NCBI GenBank assembly: GCA_965659595.1
Contig: CBFHWN010000011.1
Span: 1-39,273, forward strand
Source of the DNA: Casp-actino8 sp965659595
GTDB taxonomy: Bacteria; Actinomycetota; Acidimicrobiia; Acidimicrobiales; Ilumatobacteraceae
Reading direction: 5' to 3'
DNA: 39,273 nucleotides
Part shown: positions 16,754 through 24,770 of the stretch, piece after piece
Layout: every line of letters begins with the position of its first letter
How positions within the stretch are numbered: the stretch's first letter is position 1
Notes under the pieces: generated by a model
What the model was told of the DNA's origin: nothing
Database searches by the model: none
Seen by the model: only the letters and a program-made list of their open reading frames with translations
Translations under genes and position numbers: made by a program

Positions 16754-17638
16754 ATGAGCGGAATCAAGACATTCGATCCGAGCGGCTGGAATCTCGAAGC
16801 GGTCTTGGCGGCGAAAGGTGATCGTACGGTGTCGGTGTGCATTCCGTGTCGTGACGAGGCCGAGACCATCGGTGATCTCGTTCGCATGATCGACCAGTCC
16901 CTGCTCGGAAATCTGGTCGACGAACTGATCGTGCTCGACGATGGATCGACCGACGGAACGGCCGATATCGCGGAAGAAGCCGGTGCCACCGTGGTCCCGG
17001 TCGATGTCGTTCACTTCTTCCACGGAACGGCGCGCGGCAAGGGCAACGCTCTCTGGTCGAGTCTGATCGCGAGCGATGGCGATTTCGTGGTGTGGTGTGA
17101 CGGCGACATCACGAGCTTCACCCCCGACTGGATCGTTCGCTTGGTGATGCCTCTTCTGATCGACGACGAACTCGGACTGGTGAAGGCCAGCTATCACCGG
17201 CCATCCCATCTGGGCGGAGGAGGACGAACCACCGAACTCGTGGCCCGTCCGTTGCTCTCCCTGTTCTTCCCCGAACTCGCCGAACTCGAACAACCTTTGG
17301 CCGGGGAATATGCCGGACGGCGTTCGATGCTCGAATCCATTCCCTTCGCAACCGGATGGGGTGTCGAGATCGGCATGGTGGTCGACATGTACGAGCGTTT
17401 CGGTGTCGCTGCTGTCGGTCAGGTCGACCTCGGGATGCGTCTGCATCGTCATCACCGTCTCGAGACCTTGGCCATCCAAGCCGCCGAAGTGACCGCCACT
17501 CTGCTGTCGCGATTGCCTGATGCACCGTCGTTCGCCGACTCCGCACCTCGACTTCATCGCAAAGCCGGGGAACCGGTCGAACTGAACTTGATGGTGCGAC
17601 CACCGGTCGCGTCACTCGCGCGCTTCGGCGTCTCGTAG
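16754..17638 (+). CDS. gpgS: Glucosyl-3-phosphoglycerate synthase
   Basis: 294 residues, GT81-type GT-A fold. The N-terminal VCIPCRDEAETIG and VLDDGSTDGTADIA bind the nucleotide sugar. Further motifs are DGDFVVWCDGDITSF (DxD-like), SYHRPSHLGGGGRTTELVAR, PLAGEYAGRRSMLE and GWGVEIGMVVDMYERFG. It transfers glucose from an NDP-glucose to 3-phosphoglycerate, the first step towards glucosylglycerate or methylglucose lipopolysaccharide. ATG at 16754 gives the family N-terminus; the ATG at 16724 is less likely. Its 3' end overlaps the convergent reductase by 27 bp. Confidence 0.93.
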   Translation: MSGIKTFDPSGWNLEAVLAAKGDRTVSVCIPCRDEAETIGDLVRMIDQSLLGNLVDELIVLDDGSTDGTADIAEEAGATVVPVDVVHFFHGTARGKGNALWSSLIASDGDFVVWCDGDITSFTPDWIVRLVMPLLIDDELGLVKASYHRPSHLGGGGRTTELVARPLLSLFFPELAELEQPLAGEYAGRRSMLESIPFATGWGVEIGMVVDMYERFGVAAVGQVDLGMRLHRHHRLETLAIQAAEVTATLLSRLPDAPSFADSAPRLHRKAGEPVELNLMVRPPVASLARFGVS

Positions 17639-18229
17639 GTAGCGCAAGAACACGAAGCCGCTGTCGTGGGCGACATGGGCGAGATGCCAGGGTTCCCGCA
17701 TGGCCCAGGCGCCCTCGGCCAGACGATCACTCCGGCCGGCGACGAAACGCGGTGCCACGGTCAGCCACACTTCGTCGACCAGATCGGCACCGAGCATCTG
17801 GCCGTTCAGTGACGGGCCGCCCTCGAGAGCGCATACGTCACCCGGAAGAGTCGTGACCACATCGCGAACGTCACCGGTGACGATGCGCGTGTTCCCGGCT
17901 GCGATCAGGGCGTCGTGATGTCGACCGAGATCGCCCGACGACGACATGACGACCAGGGTCTGGTGTGACGGCACAGGTGAGTAGCCGTCGGCACGGACGG
18001 TTTCGGCGCCCACGAACACCGTGTCGGCCGATCGATGAAGATGGAGAAAGACGTCGCGATCAGCGGGTCCGCCGAGCAGGTGGGAGGCGCCTTCGATGGC
18101 AACCGCACCGTCGCCGGTCGAGATCATCGACATGACGATCCAGGGCCGATTGGCCCGACGTCGGCGGTTGGACAGGTCGTAGGCCTCAGCCACCGAGACC
18201 TGACCCGGGTGGGGGTGGAGAAGGTGCAC
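17612..18229 (-). CDS. RibD C-terminal-domain reductase (pyrimidine- or dihydrofolate-type)
   Basis: 205 residues, one RibD_C domain with a dihydrofolate-reductase fold. Typical parts are RPWIVMSMISTGDGAVAIEG, HRSADTVFVGAETVRADGYS, ALEGGPSLNGQM and DEVWLTVAPRFVAGRSD. There is no deaminase domain. Members reduce the riboflavin pyrimidine intermediate with NADPH; a mycobacterial relative (Rv2671) can act on dihydrofolate. The nearby folate genes make that role worth considering, as inference. The start at 18229 is GTG. Confidence 0.82.
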   Translation of the reverse strand: MHLLHPHPGQVSVAEAYDLSNRRRRANRPWIVMSMISTGDGAVAIEGASHLLGGPADRDVFLHLHRSADTVFVGAETVRADGYSPVPSHQTLVVMSSSGDLGRHHDALIAAGNTRIVTGDVRDVVTTLPGDVCALEGGPSLNGQMLGADLVDEVWLTVAPRFVAGRSDRLAEGAWAMREPWHLAHVAHDSGFVFLRYLRDAEARE

Positions 18230-18299
18230 GACACGTGTCTACCGTCCGCAAGAGGCGAGGAGTGTGACGTGTGATCGGGGGCTGCGGTGGGGGCGTTCT

Positions 18300-18322
18300 C
18301 GATCTGACGTGGCGTCAGATCG
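18300..18322. promoter_or_regulatory. Operator site 1 (palindrome) before the ChsE2-like gene
   Basis: A perfect inverted repeat with 10-bp arms: CGATCTGACG, spacer TGG, then the exact complement. Its centre is 30 bp before the ATG at 18341 and it covers the -35 region of the proposed -10 at 18329. This suggests a repressor. Four more sites with the same core (TCTGACR-N3-YGTCAGA) lie at 27077, 30706, 33681 and 38245. Confidence 0.85.
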
Positions 18323-18328
18323 GTGGGA

Positions 18329-18340
18329 TAGAGTTTGAGC
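18329..18340 (+). promoter_or_regulatory. Putative leaderless promoter -10 of the ChsE2-like gene
   Basis: TAGAGT is followed by TTGAGC and then the ATG at 18341. No ribosome binding site is present. The operator lies just upstream. Confidence 0.55.
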
Positions 18341-19522
18341 ATGTACTTGGCCGAAACACCCGACCAGCAAGCCCTTCGCAAAGAGCTCCGCGAGTACTTC
18401 GCCGCCATGCTCACGCCTGAGGTTCGTGCCGAACTGGGCGAATCCGGTGAGGGCAGACCGATTTTCCGCGATCTCGTCCGGCAGATGGGGTCCGACGGTT
18501 GGCTCGGACTCGGTTGGCCGCAGGAATTCGGCGGGCAGGGTCGTCCGGCGACCGATCAATTCATCATGTTCGATGAGATTCAGCGGGCCCACGCCCCGTT
18601 CCCCTTCGTCACGGTCAACACCGTTGGGCCCGCGATCATGGCCCACGGCACCCAGGCCCAGAAGGACCAGTACCTCACCGGCATCTTGAAAGGTGAGATC
18701 AACTTCGCCATCGGATACACCGAACCCGAAGCCGGCACCGACCTGGCCAGTCTGCGCACCACCGCCGTCCTCGACGGAGACGAGTGGGTCATCAACGGCA
18801 ACAAGGTGTACACCTCGGGCGCCAATCAGTCCGATTACGTATGGTTGGCTTGCCGCACCGACACCGAGGCGCCCAAGCATCAGGGCATCACGATCATCAT
18901 CGTGCCGACCAACACCCCCGGCTTCGAATGGACCCCGATCACCACGGTGGGCGGAGTCGTGACCACGGCCACCTACTACACCGATGTGCGTGTGCCGAAA
19001 GAGAACGTGATCGGTGAGATCAACGGTGGTTGGAAGCTGATCACGATGCAGCTCAACCATGAGCGAGTCGGCCTGGCCGCGTTGTCCGGTCTCACCGAAC
19101 GGCTCTGTGACGACGTGACCACCTGGTGTCGCGTCACGCCGTCCGGTGGCGCGAACGGTGAGAAGATGATCGACCTGCCTTGGGTGCAGGCCGACCTCGC
19201 CAAGTGCGCGGCCCTGCTCGACGCCATTCGACTCATGACATGGAAGCTCGCCAAGAGCGTCGCCGACAACACACTCGGACCGGCCGAGTCGAGTGGTGTG
19301 AAGGTGTTCGGTACCGAGCGCGCCGTCGAGGTGTACCGCATCCTGCAAGGAATCCTCGGGCCGGTGTCTCACTTGCGTGATGGCTCGCCGGGTGCCGTGA
19401 TCCACGGTGAAGTCGAGCGGGCCGCACGCGCCGCCCAGATCAACACCTTCGGCGGCGGTGTGAACGAGATCCAGCGTGAGCTTGTGGCCTCGGCCGGTCT
19501 CGGCCTCGCCCGCGCCCGCTGA
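18341..19522 (+). CDS. fadE29: Acyl-CoA dehydrogenase, FadE29/ChsE2-like
   Basis: 393 residues. Long segments resemble mycobacterial FadE29 (ChsE2) as I remember it: FAIGYTEPEAGTDLASLRTT, DYVWLACRTDTEAPKHQGI, ATYYTDVRVP, GGWKLITMQLNHERV and NTFGGGVNEIQRELVA. In Mycobacterium ChsE1-ChsE2 form a heterotetramer that dehydrogenates the three-carbon steroid side-chain CoA ester. The ChsE1-like partner is here at 23646-24770 on the other strand, in a separate unit that carries the same operator. ATG at 18341 is preferred to TTG at 18335. Its TGA directly abuts the fadA5 stop (TGATCA). Confidence 0.85.
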   Translation: MYLAETPDQQALRKELREYFAAMLTPEVRAELGESGEGRPIFRDLVRQMGSDGWLGLGWPQEFGGQGRPATDQFIMFDEIQRAHAPFPFVTVNTVGPAIMAHGTQAQKDQYLTGILKGEINFAIGYTEPEAGTDLASLRTTAVLDGDEWVINGNKVYTSGANQSDYVWLACRTDTEAPKHQGITIIIVPTNTPGFEWTPITTVGGVVTTATYYTDVRVPKENVIGEINGGWKLITMQLNHERVGLAALSGLTERLCDDVTTWCRVTPSGGANGEKMIDLPWVQADLAKCAALLDAIRLMTWKLAKSVADNTLGPAESSGVKVFGTERAVEVYRILQGILGPVSHLRDGSPGAVIHGEVERAARAAQINTFGGGVNEIQRELVASAGLGLARAR

Positions 19523-20707
19523 TCAGAGTCGCTGGATAATCGTCCCGGTCGACACGGCGCCGCCGCAGCACATCGTGACGAGAGCGATTTCTTTGTCGCT
19601 GCGCTCGAGTTCGTGCAGAGCCGTGGTGATGAGACGGCTGCCGGTCGAACCGACCGGGTGACCGAGGGCGATCGCTCCACCGTTCACGTTGACCTTGGTC
19701 ATCAGATCGTCACGACTCACGCCGTGCACCTGAGCCCAGGAGAGCACCACACTGGCGAACGCCTCGTTGATCTCGACGATGTCGATGTCGGCCATGGTCA
19801 TCCCGGCGTCCTTCAGGACCTTCTCGGTGGCTTGTACAGGTCCGTCGAGGTGGTAGTACGGCTCGGCTCCCACCAGGCATTGCGCCACGATGCGAGCGCG
19901 GGGGCGCAGACCCTCGGCGCGAGCCTTGTCCTCGTCCATCCACAGCACGGCGGCGGCACCGTCGCTGATCTGACTCGAGTTGCCGGCCGTGTGGATGCCA
20001 TCGGGCAACACCGGGTTGAGTGACGCCAACTTCTCGGCCGAGGTCTCGCGCAGGCCACCGTCACGAGTGACGACGACGACGTTGCCCTCGGCATCGACGG
20101 CCTCGACCGGAACGATCTCGCGTTCGAAACGACCTTCCTCAGTAGCTCGGATGGCCTTTTGTTGTGAGATGAGGCCCAAGTAGTCGACGTCGTCACGGGT
20201 GATGCCACGACGCTGAGCGATGCGCTCGGCGGCCCCGAACTGGTCGGGCATGTCGAGCGCGAAATCGGCCGGCTTCGAGCTTCCGTTCACGAAGGTGACA
20301 TCAGCGCCTTCGCCGACTCGCGGCACGTTGGCGCCCAGCCACACCTTGCTCATGTGCTCCACACCGCAGGCCAGACCGGCGTCGACCACCCCGGCTGCGA
20401 TCATGTTGTGGATCATGTGGTTGGCCTGCTGGCTCGAACCGCACTGGCAGTCGATGGTGGTGGCAGCGACTTGCCACGGGAGGCCCTGGTTCAGCCAGGC
20501 CGTACGCGACACGTTGCTGGCCTGTTCGCCGGCCTGGGTGACGCAGCCACCGATCACCTGGCCGATCGACATCGGATCGACACCAGCGCGCTCGAGAACG
20601 CCAGCCTGGATGCGGCCGAGAAATGTTGCGGCATGGGTCTCGGCGAACTGTCCGTTGCGCTTGCCGATGGCCGAACGACCGGCCTCGATGATGACAGGCT
20701 TGCCCAT
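19523..20707 (-). CDS. fadA5: Steroid side-chain thiolase, FadA5-like acetyl-CoA acetyltransferase
   Basis: 394 residues. It starts MGKPVIIEAGRSAIGKRNG and carries the thiolase nucleophile Cys89 in DCQCGSSQQANH, NEAFASVVLSWAQVH, ALGHPVGSTGSRL (His) and MCCGGAVSTG (second Cys). IHTAGNSSQISDGAAAVLWM and AEPYYHLDGPVQ closely resemble mycobacterial FadA5, which cleaves acetyl-CoA from the cholesterol side chain. It is the last gene of the leftward operon, 45 bp after the P450. The GAGGA upstream of the ATG is a good ribosome binding site. Confidence 0.9.
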   Translation of the reverse strand: MGKPVIIEAGRSAIGKRNGQFAETHAATFLGRIQAGVLERAGVDPMSIGQVIGGCVTQAGEQASNVSRTAWLNQGLPWQVAATTIDCQCGSSQQANHMIHNMIAAGVVDAGLACGVEHMSKVWLGANVPRVGEGADVTFVNGSSKPADFALDMPDQFGAAERIAQRRGITRDDVDYLGLISQQKAIRATEEGRFEREIVPVEAVDAEGNVVVVTRDGGLRETSAEKLASLNPVLPDGIHTAGNSSQISDGAAAVLWMDEDKARAEGLRPRARIVAQCLVGAEPYYHLDGPVQATEKVLKDAGMTMADIDIVEINEAFASVVLSWAQVHGVSRDDLMTKVNVNGGAIALGHPVGSTGSRLITTALHELERSDKEIALVTMCCGGAVSTGTIIQRL

Positions 20708-20752
20708 GGTCTAATCCTCGTTTCGTGGGTTTTGTGTCGGGGGAGTCGTGGA

Positions 20753-21979
20753 TCAGCGACGCGTCAGCGCCACCGGAAGATGTTTGATGCCGTGGATGAA
20801 ACTCGACTGGAGTTTGTCGATTTCGCCGTTCAGTTCGACATCGGCGACACGCTTCGAGAGTTCTTCGAAGAGGATGCGCATTTCGAGTCGAGCGAGATTC
20901 GATCCGAGGCAGAAGTGCGGACCACCACCGCCGAAGGTGACGTGCGGATTCGGAGTGCGACCGATGTCGAAGCGATCGGGATCGGTGAAAACCCGCTCGT
21001 CGCGGTTGGCCGACGGGTAGAACATCGTGACCGAATCTCCTTCGGCGATTTCGACTCCGTGCAGTTCGACGTCACACGTAGCAGCCCGACGGAAGTAATT
21101 GACGGGAGTCGCGTAGCGCAGAATCTCTTCGACGGCCGACGTGACGAGAGACGAATCCGCCTGCAGGCGACGCCACTCGTCCGGATGCTCGATCATCGCC
21201 GCCACGCCGTGGCTGATGCCGTTGCGGGTGGTCTCGTTGCCGGCCACGGCAAGCAGCATCATGAACAGGTCGAATTCGTGCTCGGACAGTACGTCGCCGT
21301 CGTGTTCGCTGATGAGCGTGGTGATGATGTCGTCTTTGGGGTTGGCCTTGCGTTCGAGGGCCAACTGGTTCGAGTACATGTAGAGCTCGGTCGCGGCGAT
21401 CATGCCGCCTTCGGGATCGGCGCCGTACTCGGGGTCGTTGGCGCCGATCATGGCGTTCGACCAATCGAAGACTTTGCGCCGGTCCTCGACCGGAATCCCG
21501 ACCAGTTCGGCGATGGCGATGAGTGGCAACTCGGAAGACACCTTGTCGACGAAGTCGACCGTTCCGGCTTCGATTGCTTCTTCGACGAGCTGAATGGCGA
21601 CTTCGCGGAAGCGCGTTTCGAGCATGCGCATGGCTTTGGGCGTGAAACCGCGGCTCACGAGCGTGCGCAAGCGCGTGTGATCGGGTGGATCGAGATCGAT
21701 CATGAGACGCGCCGAGTCGTTGTCGATCTCGGTGGGCGTCTCGTTCATGAGCGAGCCCTTCTTGGCCGACGAGAACGTCTGGAACTTGCGACTGACCTCC
21801 ACGACATCGGCGTGCCGGGTGATCGCCCAGAACTCCTCGGTGTAGGCCTGCTCGACGCCGCGGCACTTGAGCACCGGCGCCTCGTCGCGTAGCTGCTTGT
21901 AGAGCTCGAATGGTGGTCCGAACTTGTATGACGCGTGCGAGATCACGTCGAGAACCTCGAACCTCAGGTCGTACTTCAT
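20753..21979 (-). CDS. Cytochrome P450, CYP125/CYP142/CYP124 group
   Basis: 408 residues. The I-helix motif is LAVAGNETTRNGI, the ExxR helix follows as EEILRYATPV, and the haem loop is FGGGGPHFCLGSNLAR with the Cys ligand. The C-terminus FIHGIKHLPV resembles CYP125 and its relatives. These enzymes hydroxylate and oxidise the terminal carbon of cholesterol or similar isoprenoid chains. The context (FadA5, Ltp2, ChsH1) favours a CYP125 role, though the subfamily is not certain. The ATG at 21979 has GAGGGGC upstream and lies 31 bp after ltp2; the longer frame to 22039 overlaps ltp2 and is rejected. Confidence 0.87.
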   Translation of the reverse strand: MKYDLRFEVLDVISHASYKFGPPFELYKQLRDEAPVLKCRGVEQAYTEEFWAITRHADVVEVSRKFQTFSSAKKGSLMNETPTEIDNDSARLMIDLDPPDHTRLRTLVSRGFTPKAMRMLETRFREVAIQLVEEAIEAGTVDFVDKVSSELPLIAIAELVGIPVEDRRKVFDWSNAMIGANDPEYGADPEGGMIAATELYMYSNQLALERKANPKDDIITTLISEHDGDVLSEHEFDLFMMLLAVAGNETTRNGISHGVAAMIEHPDEWRRLQADSSLVTSAVEEILRYATPVNYFRRAATCDVELHGVEIAEGDSVTMFYPSANRDERVFTDPDRFDIGRTPNPHVTFGGGGPHFCLGSNLARLEMRILFEELSKRVADVELNGEIDKLQSSFIHGIKHLPVALTRR

Positions 21980-22010
21980 CGTCTGCCCCTCGTCGTCGTG
22001 AAGTGGTGAG

Positions 22011-23204
22011 TCAGCGGTCCGTCCCGAGGATGAGTCCACTGGTCGGAACCCCTGTACCGGCGGTCACCAGCACGTTCTCGACACTATCCACTTGATTCAC
22101 GCTCGTGCCACGCACCTGGCGAACACCTTCGGCAATTCCGTTCATGCCGTGCAGGTACGCCTCACCCAACTGTCCGCCGTGGGTGTTGATGGGGAGTCGA
22201 CCTCCGATCTCGAGGGCACCGTCGGTGATGAAGTCCTTCGCCTCACCGCGAGGGCAGAATCCGAACTCCTCCAATTGCATCAGCACGTACGGGGTGAAGT
22301 GGTCGTAGAGAACCGCGGTCTGAATGTCGGCCGGCGTGAGACCCGACGACGTCCAGAGTTCGTCGGCTACCACCTTCATCTCGGGAAGTTGCGCGATGTC
22401 GTCGCGATAGAAAGACGTCATCGTCCACTGCTGGTCGCCGGCTCCCTGGGCGCCGGCGAGAACCACGGCCGGCTTGTTCGGAAGATCTCGGGCTCGTTCG
22501 ACACTCGTGACCACGAGAGCTTGGCCCCCGTCGGTCTCCTGACAGCAGTCGAGAAGGTGCAACGGATCGACGATCCACCGGCTGTTCTGATGGTCTTCGA
22601 GAGTGACCGGCTGCTCATGGAACCAGGCGGCCGGATTGTTGGCGGCGTGACGCCGTCCGGCCACCGCGACTCGGCCGAAGTCGAGCGACGTCGCCCCGTA
22701 GAGGTGCATGTATCGACGAGCGACCATGGCCACCCAACTGGCCGGAGTGAGCAGGCCTGTCGGAGTGGTCCAGGAGAACTGGGCGCGCTCGGCGGTGGCC
22801 GAGACGTCGAGATCTTGTACGCCGGCACCGAATCGACGTCCGCTTCGCTCGTTGAAGGCGCGGTAGCACACCACGGCGTCGGCGACTCCGGTGGCCACCG
22901 CCATGGCGGCCATGACGATCGTTCCGCAGGCCGCGCCGCCGCCGTAGTGCACGCGGCTGAAGTGCCGGAGTGAACCGATGCCCACGTGACGGGCGATTTC
23001 GATGTCGGGGTTGTTGTCAGTGGAGTACGTGACCATGCCGTCGATGTCGGACGGCGACAATCCGCTGTCGGCGATGGCGGCGGCCACCGCTTCGCTGGCG
23101 AGACTCATTTCGCTGCGACCCGAATCCTTACTGAATTCGGTGGCACCGATTCCCACGATCGCGGTCTGGCCGCCGAGCTGGTTGCCGATCCGGGTCACGC
23201 TCAT
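22011..23204 (-). CDS. ltp2: Ltp2-like steroid side-chain aldolase (thiolase fold)
   Basis: 397 residues of the SCP-x thiolase family. Hallmarks shared with mycobacterial Ltp2 are YDHFTPYVLMQLEEFGFC, GEAKDFITDGALEIGGRLP, NTHGGQLGEAYLHGMNGIAE and VLVTAGTGVPTSGLILG. Ltp2 is a retro-aldolase that releases propionyl-CoA from the hydrated three-carbon side chain, in complex with the DUF35 domain of ChsH2. The start overlaps the ChsH1-like stop (ATGA), and chsH2 is two genes upstream. A conserved thiolase nucleophile Cys is not expected. Confidence 0.9.
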   Translation of the reverse strand: MSVTRIGNQLGGQTAIVGIGATEFSKDSGRSEMSLASEAVAAAIADSGLSPSDIDGMVTYSTDNNPDIEIARHVGIGSLRHFSRVHYGGGAACGTIVMAAMAVATGVADAVVCYRAFNERSGRRFGAGVQDLDVSATAERAQFSWTTPTGLLTPASWVAMVARRYMHLYGATSLDFGRVAVAGRRHAANNPAAWFHEQPVTLEDHQNSRWIVDPLHLLDCCQETDGGQALVVTSVERARDLPNKPAVVLAGAQGAGDQQWTMTSFYRDDIAQLPEMKVVADELWTSSGLTPADIQTAVLYDHFTPYVLMQLEEFGFCPRGEAKDFITDGALEIGGRLPINTHGGQLGEAYLHGMNGIAEGVRQVRGTSVNQVDSVENVLVTAGTGVPTSGLILGTDR

Positions 23205-23629
23205 GGCAGCACCACCTCGACAGTTGCGTTCATGTGGTCGCCGAGTGAATTCGAACCCTTCACGGCGACGGTGACCATGCGCTGTTCGACGTCGATCGCC
23301 GTGACTTCACCGGTGATTGCCATGGTGTCGCCGGGATAGTTCGGCGCGCCAAGACGAATCTTGACCGATCGCAAGAGAGCATTCGGTCCGGTCCAGTCGG
23401 TGACGAAACGACCGACGAACGAATTCGACGTGAGAATGTTCATGATGATGTCCTGTGAGCCGCGCTCCTTGGCCACGTCAGGATCGTGGTGCACGACCTG
23501 GTAATCGCGCGTGGCGATCGCAGTCGACACGATGAGGGTGCGGGTGAGTGGAACGTCGAGTGATGGCAGAGCGTCGCCCACCTGCACCGAGTCGAACGTT
23601 CGGGTGTCGGGAAGTCGAGTGATGGTCAT
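23201..23629 (-). CDS. chsH1: MaoC-like hydratase subunit, ChsH1-like
   Basis: 142 residues, a single hot-dog domain. The segment ATRDYQVVHHDPDVAKERG (with the hydratase Asp/His region) is followed by DIIMNILTSNSFVGRFVTDW. In mycobacteria ChsH1 pairs with the MaoC domain of ChsH2 to hydrate the unsaturated steroid CoA ester. Here the ChsH2-like gene is two positions upstream, with the ChsE1-like gene between. Confidence 0.87.
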   Translation of the reverse strand: MTITRLPDTRTFDSVQVGDALPSLDVPLTRTLIVSTAIATRDYQVVHHDPDVAKERGSQDIIMNILTSNSFVGRFVTDWTGPNALLRSVKIRLGAPNYPGDTMAITGEVTAIDVEQRMVTVAVKGSNSLGDHMNATVEVVLP

Positions 23630-23645
23630 GAGTATTCCTGTCTCG

Positions 23646-24770
23646 TCAGGTGCGGGCGATCAGTTGTCCGAGGCGGGCGAGGTGAGAACTCGCCGAGCCG
23701 AGTTGCGTGGCGAGCTGGATGCCCCACAGGAAGAATCGGTGAACCGGGTAGTCGACGTCGGCGCCGATGCCACCGTGCAGATGTTGGGAGGCGGTGACGA
23801 CCTGTTGCGCTCCTTCACTGCCCCAATAGGCGGCAACTGCCACGTCGCGACGGGCATCGAATCCTTCGGCGAGACGCCAGGCCGCGTTGAGAGTGGTCAC
23901 GCGCATGGCTTCGGTGGTGATGTAGCCGTCAGCGGCTCGCTGCGTGGTGGCCTGGAAAGCCGACAACGGCTTGCCGAACTGCTTGCGGGTCGAGAGGTAC
24001 GACGCCGTCATGGCGATCGAACCCTCGGCCACGCCCACCTGAATGGATGCGAGGGCCACCACGGCATGCTCGAAGGCCGAACGCAACATCTCGCCGCCGT
24101 CGTATTCGCACGTACCACTGGCATCGGTGCCGAGTAGCGATGTGATCGGCAAGGTGCAGTCGATGTCGAGATGGGCTTGCGGTTCGAGATTGGTGGTGGT
24201 GACCGGAACGACGGTCACCCCTGGCGTGTCGAGGGGCAGCAGAAGTAAGGCCGGCCGATCGTCCTCCCGGCGAACCGACACCAGGGCGACATCGGCGTGC
24301 TGAGCGAAGGGGACAGCGGGCTTGGTGCCGGTTACTTTCACGCTGTCGCCGGAGACGACGGCCGTGGTGTTGGGGCGACCGATGTCGTTGGCACCGAATT
24401 CGGCGAGACCGAGAGTCACGATCGTGCTGCCGTCGGCGACGCCACCCAGAAAGGCCCGCTGCTCGGCGGTTCCGTAATCGGCGACCGTGAGGCCGACCAC
24501 ACCGGTGGTCCAGAGCGGAACAAGTGACACGTACCGACCTTGTGCCATGAGAGCGAGTGAGAGTTCGACCGGTCCGAATCCGCTTCCCCCGTTCTCTTCG
24601 GGGATGCACAGAGCCTGCACGCCGCTCGCTGCGAGTTGCTCCCAAGTCTCACGGTCGAAACCGTCAGCCTTCTCGATGCTCTTCACCCGCTCGACCGTCG
24701 ATTGACCCGAGAAGATCTGTTCGGCGAGGTCGCGGATGACCTCCTGTTCTTCGCTCAGTTCGAAGTTCAT
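23646..24770 (-). CDS. fadE28: Acyl-CoA dehydrogenase, FadE28/ChsE1-like
   Basis: 374 residues. The C-terminal stretch SQHLHGGIGADVDYPVHRFF and the segment STRKQFGKPLSAFQ resemble mycobacterial FadE28 (ChsE1). The N-terminus MNFELSEEQEVIRDL is a normal acyl-CoA dehydrogenase start, so the longer frame to 25172 is rejected. ChsE1 needs a ChsE2 partner, and the likely one is at 18341-19522, not next to it as in mycobacteria. The ATG overlaps the stop of the ChsH2-like gene (ATGA). Confidence 0.87.
   Translation of the reverse strand: MNFELSEEQEVIRDLAEQIFSGQSTVERVKSIEKADGFDRETWEQLAASGVQALCIPEENGGSGFGPVELSLALMAQGRYVSLVPLWTTGVVGLTVADYGTAEQRAFLGGVADGSTIVTLGLAEFGANDIGRPNTTAVVSGDSVKVTGTKPAVPFAQHADVALVSVRREDDRPALLLLPLDTPGVTVVPVTTTNLEPQAHLDIDCTLPITSLLGTDASGTCEYDGGEMLRSAFEHAVVALASIQVGVAEGSIAMTASYLSTRKQFGKPLSAFQATTQRAADGYITTEAMRVTTLNAAWRLAEGFDARRDVAVAAYWGSEGAQQVVTASQHLHGGIGADVDYPVHRFFLWGIQLATQLGSASSHLARLGQLIART

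Noticed and set aside
20354..21892. A 512-codon open frame on the plus strand opposite fadA5 and the P450.
   Set aside because: Composition artefact; the opposite frames have complete thiolase and P450 motifs.
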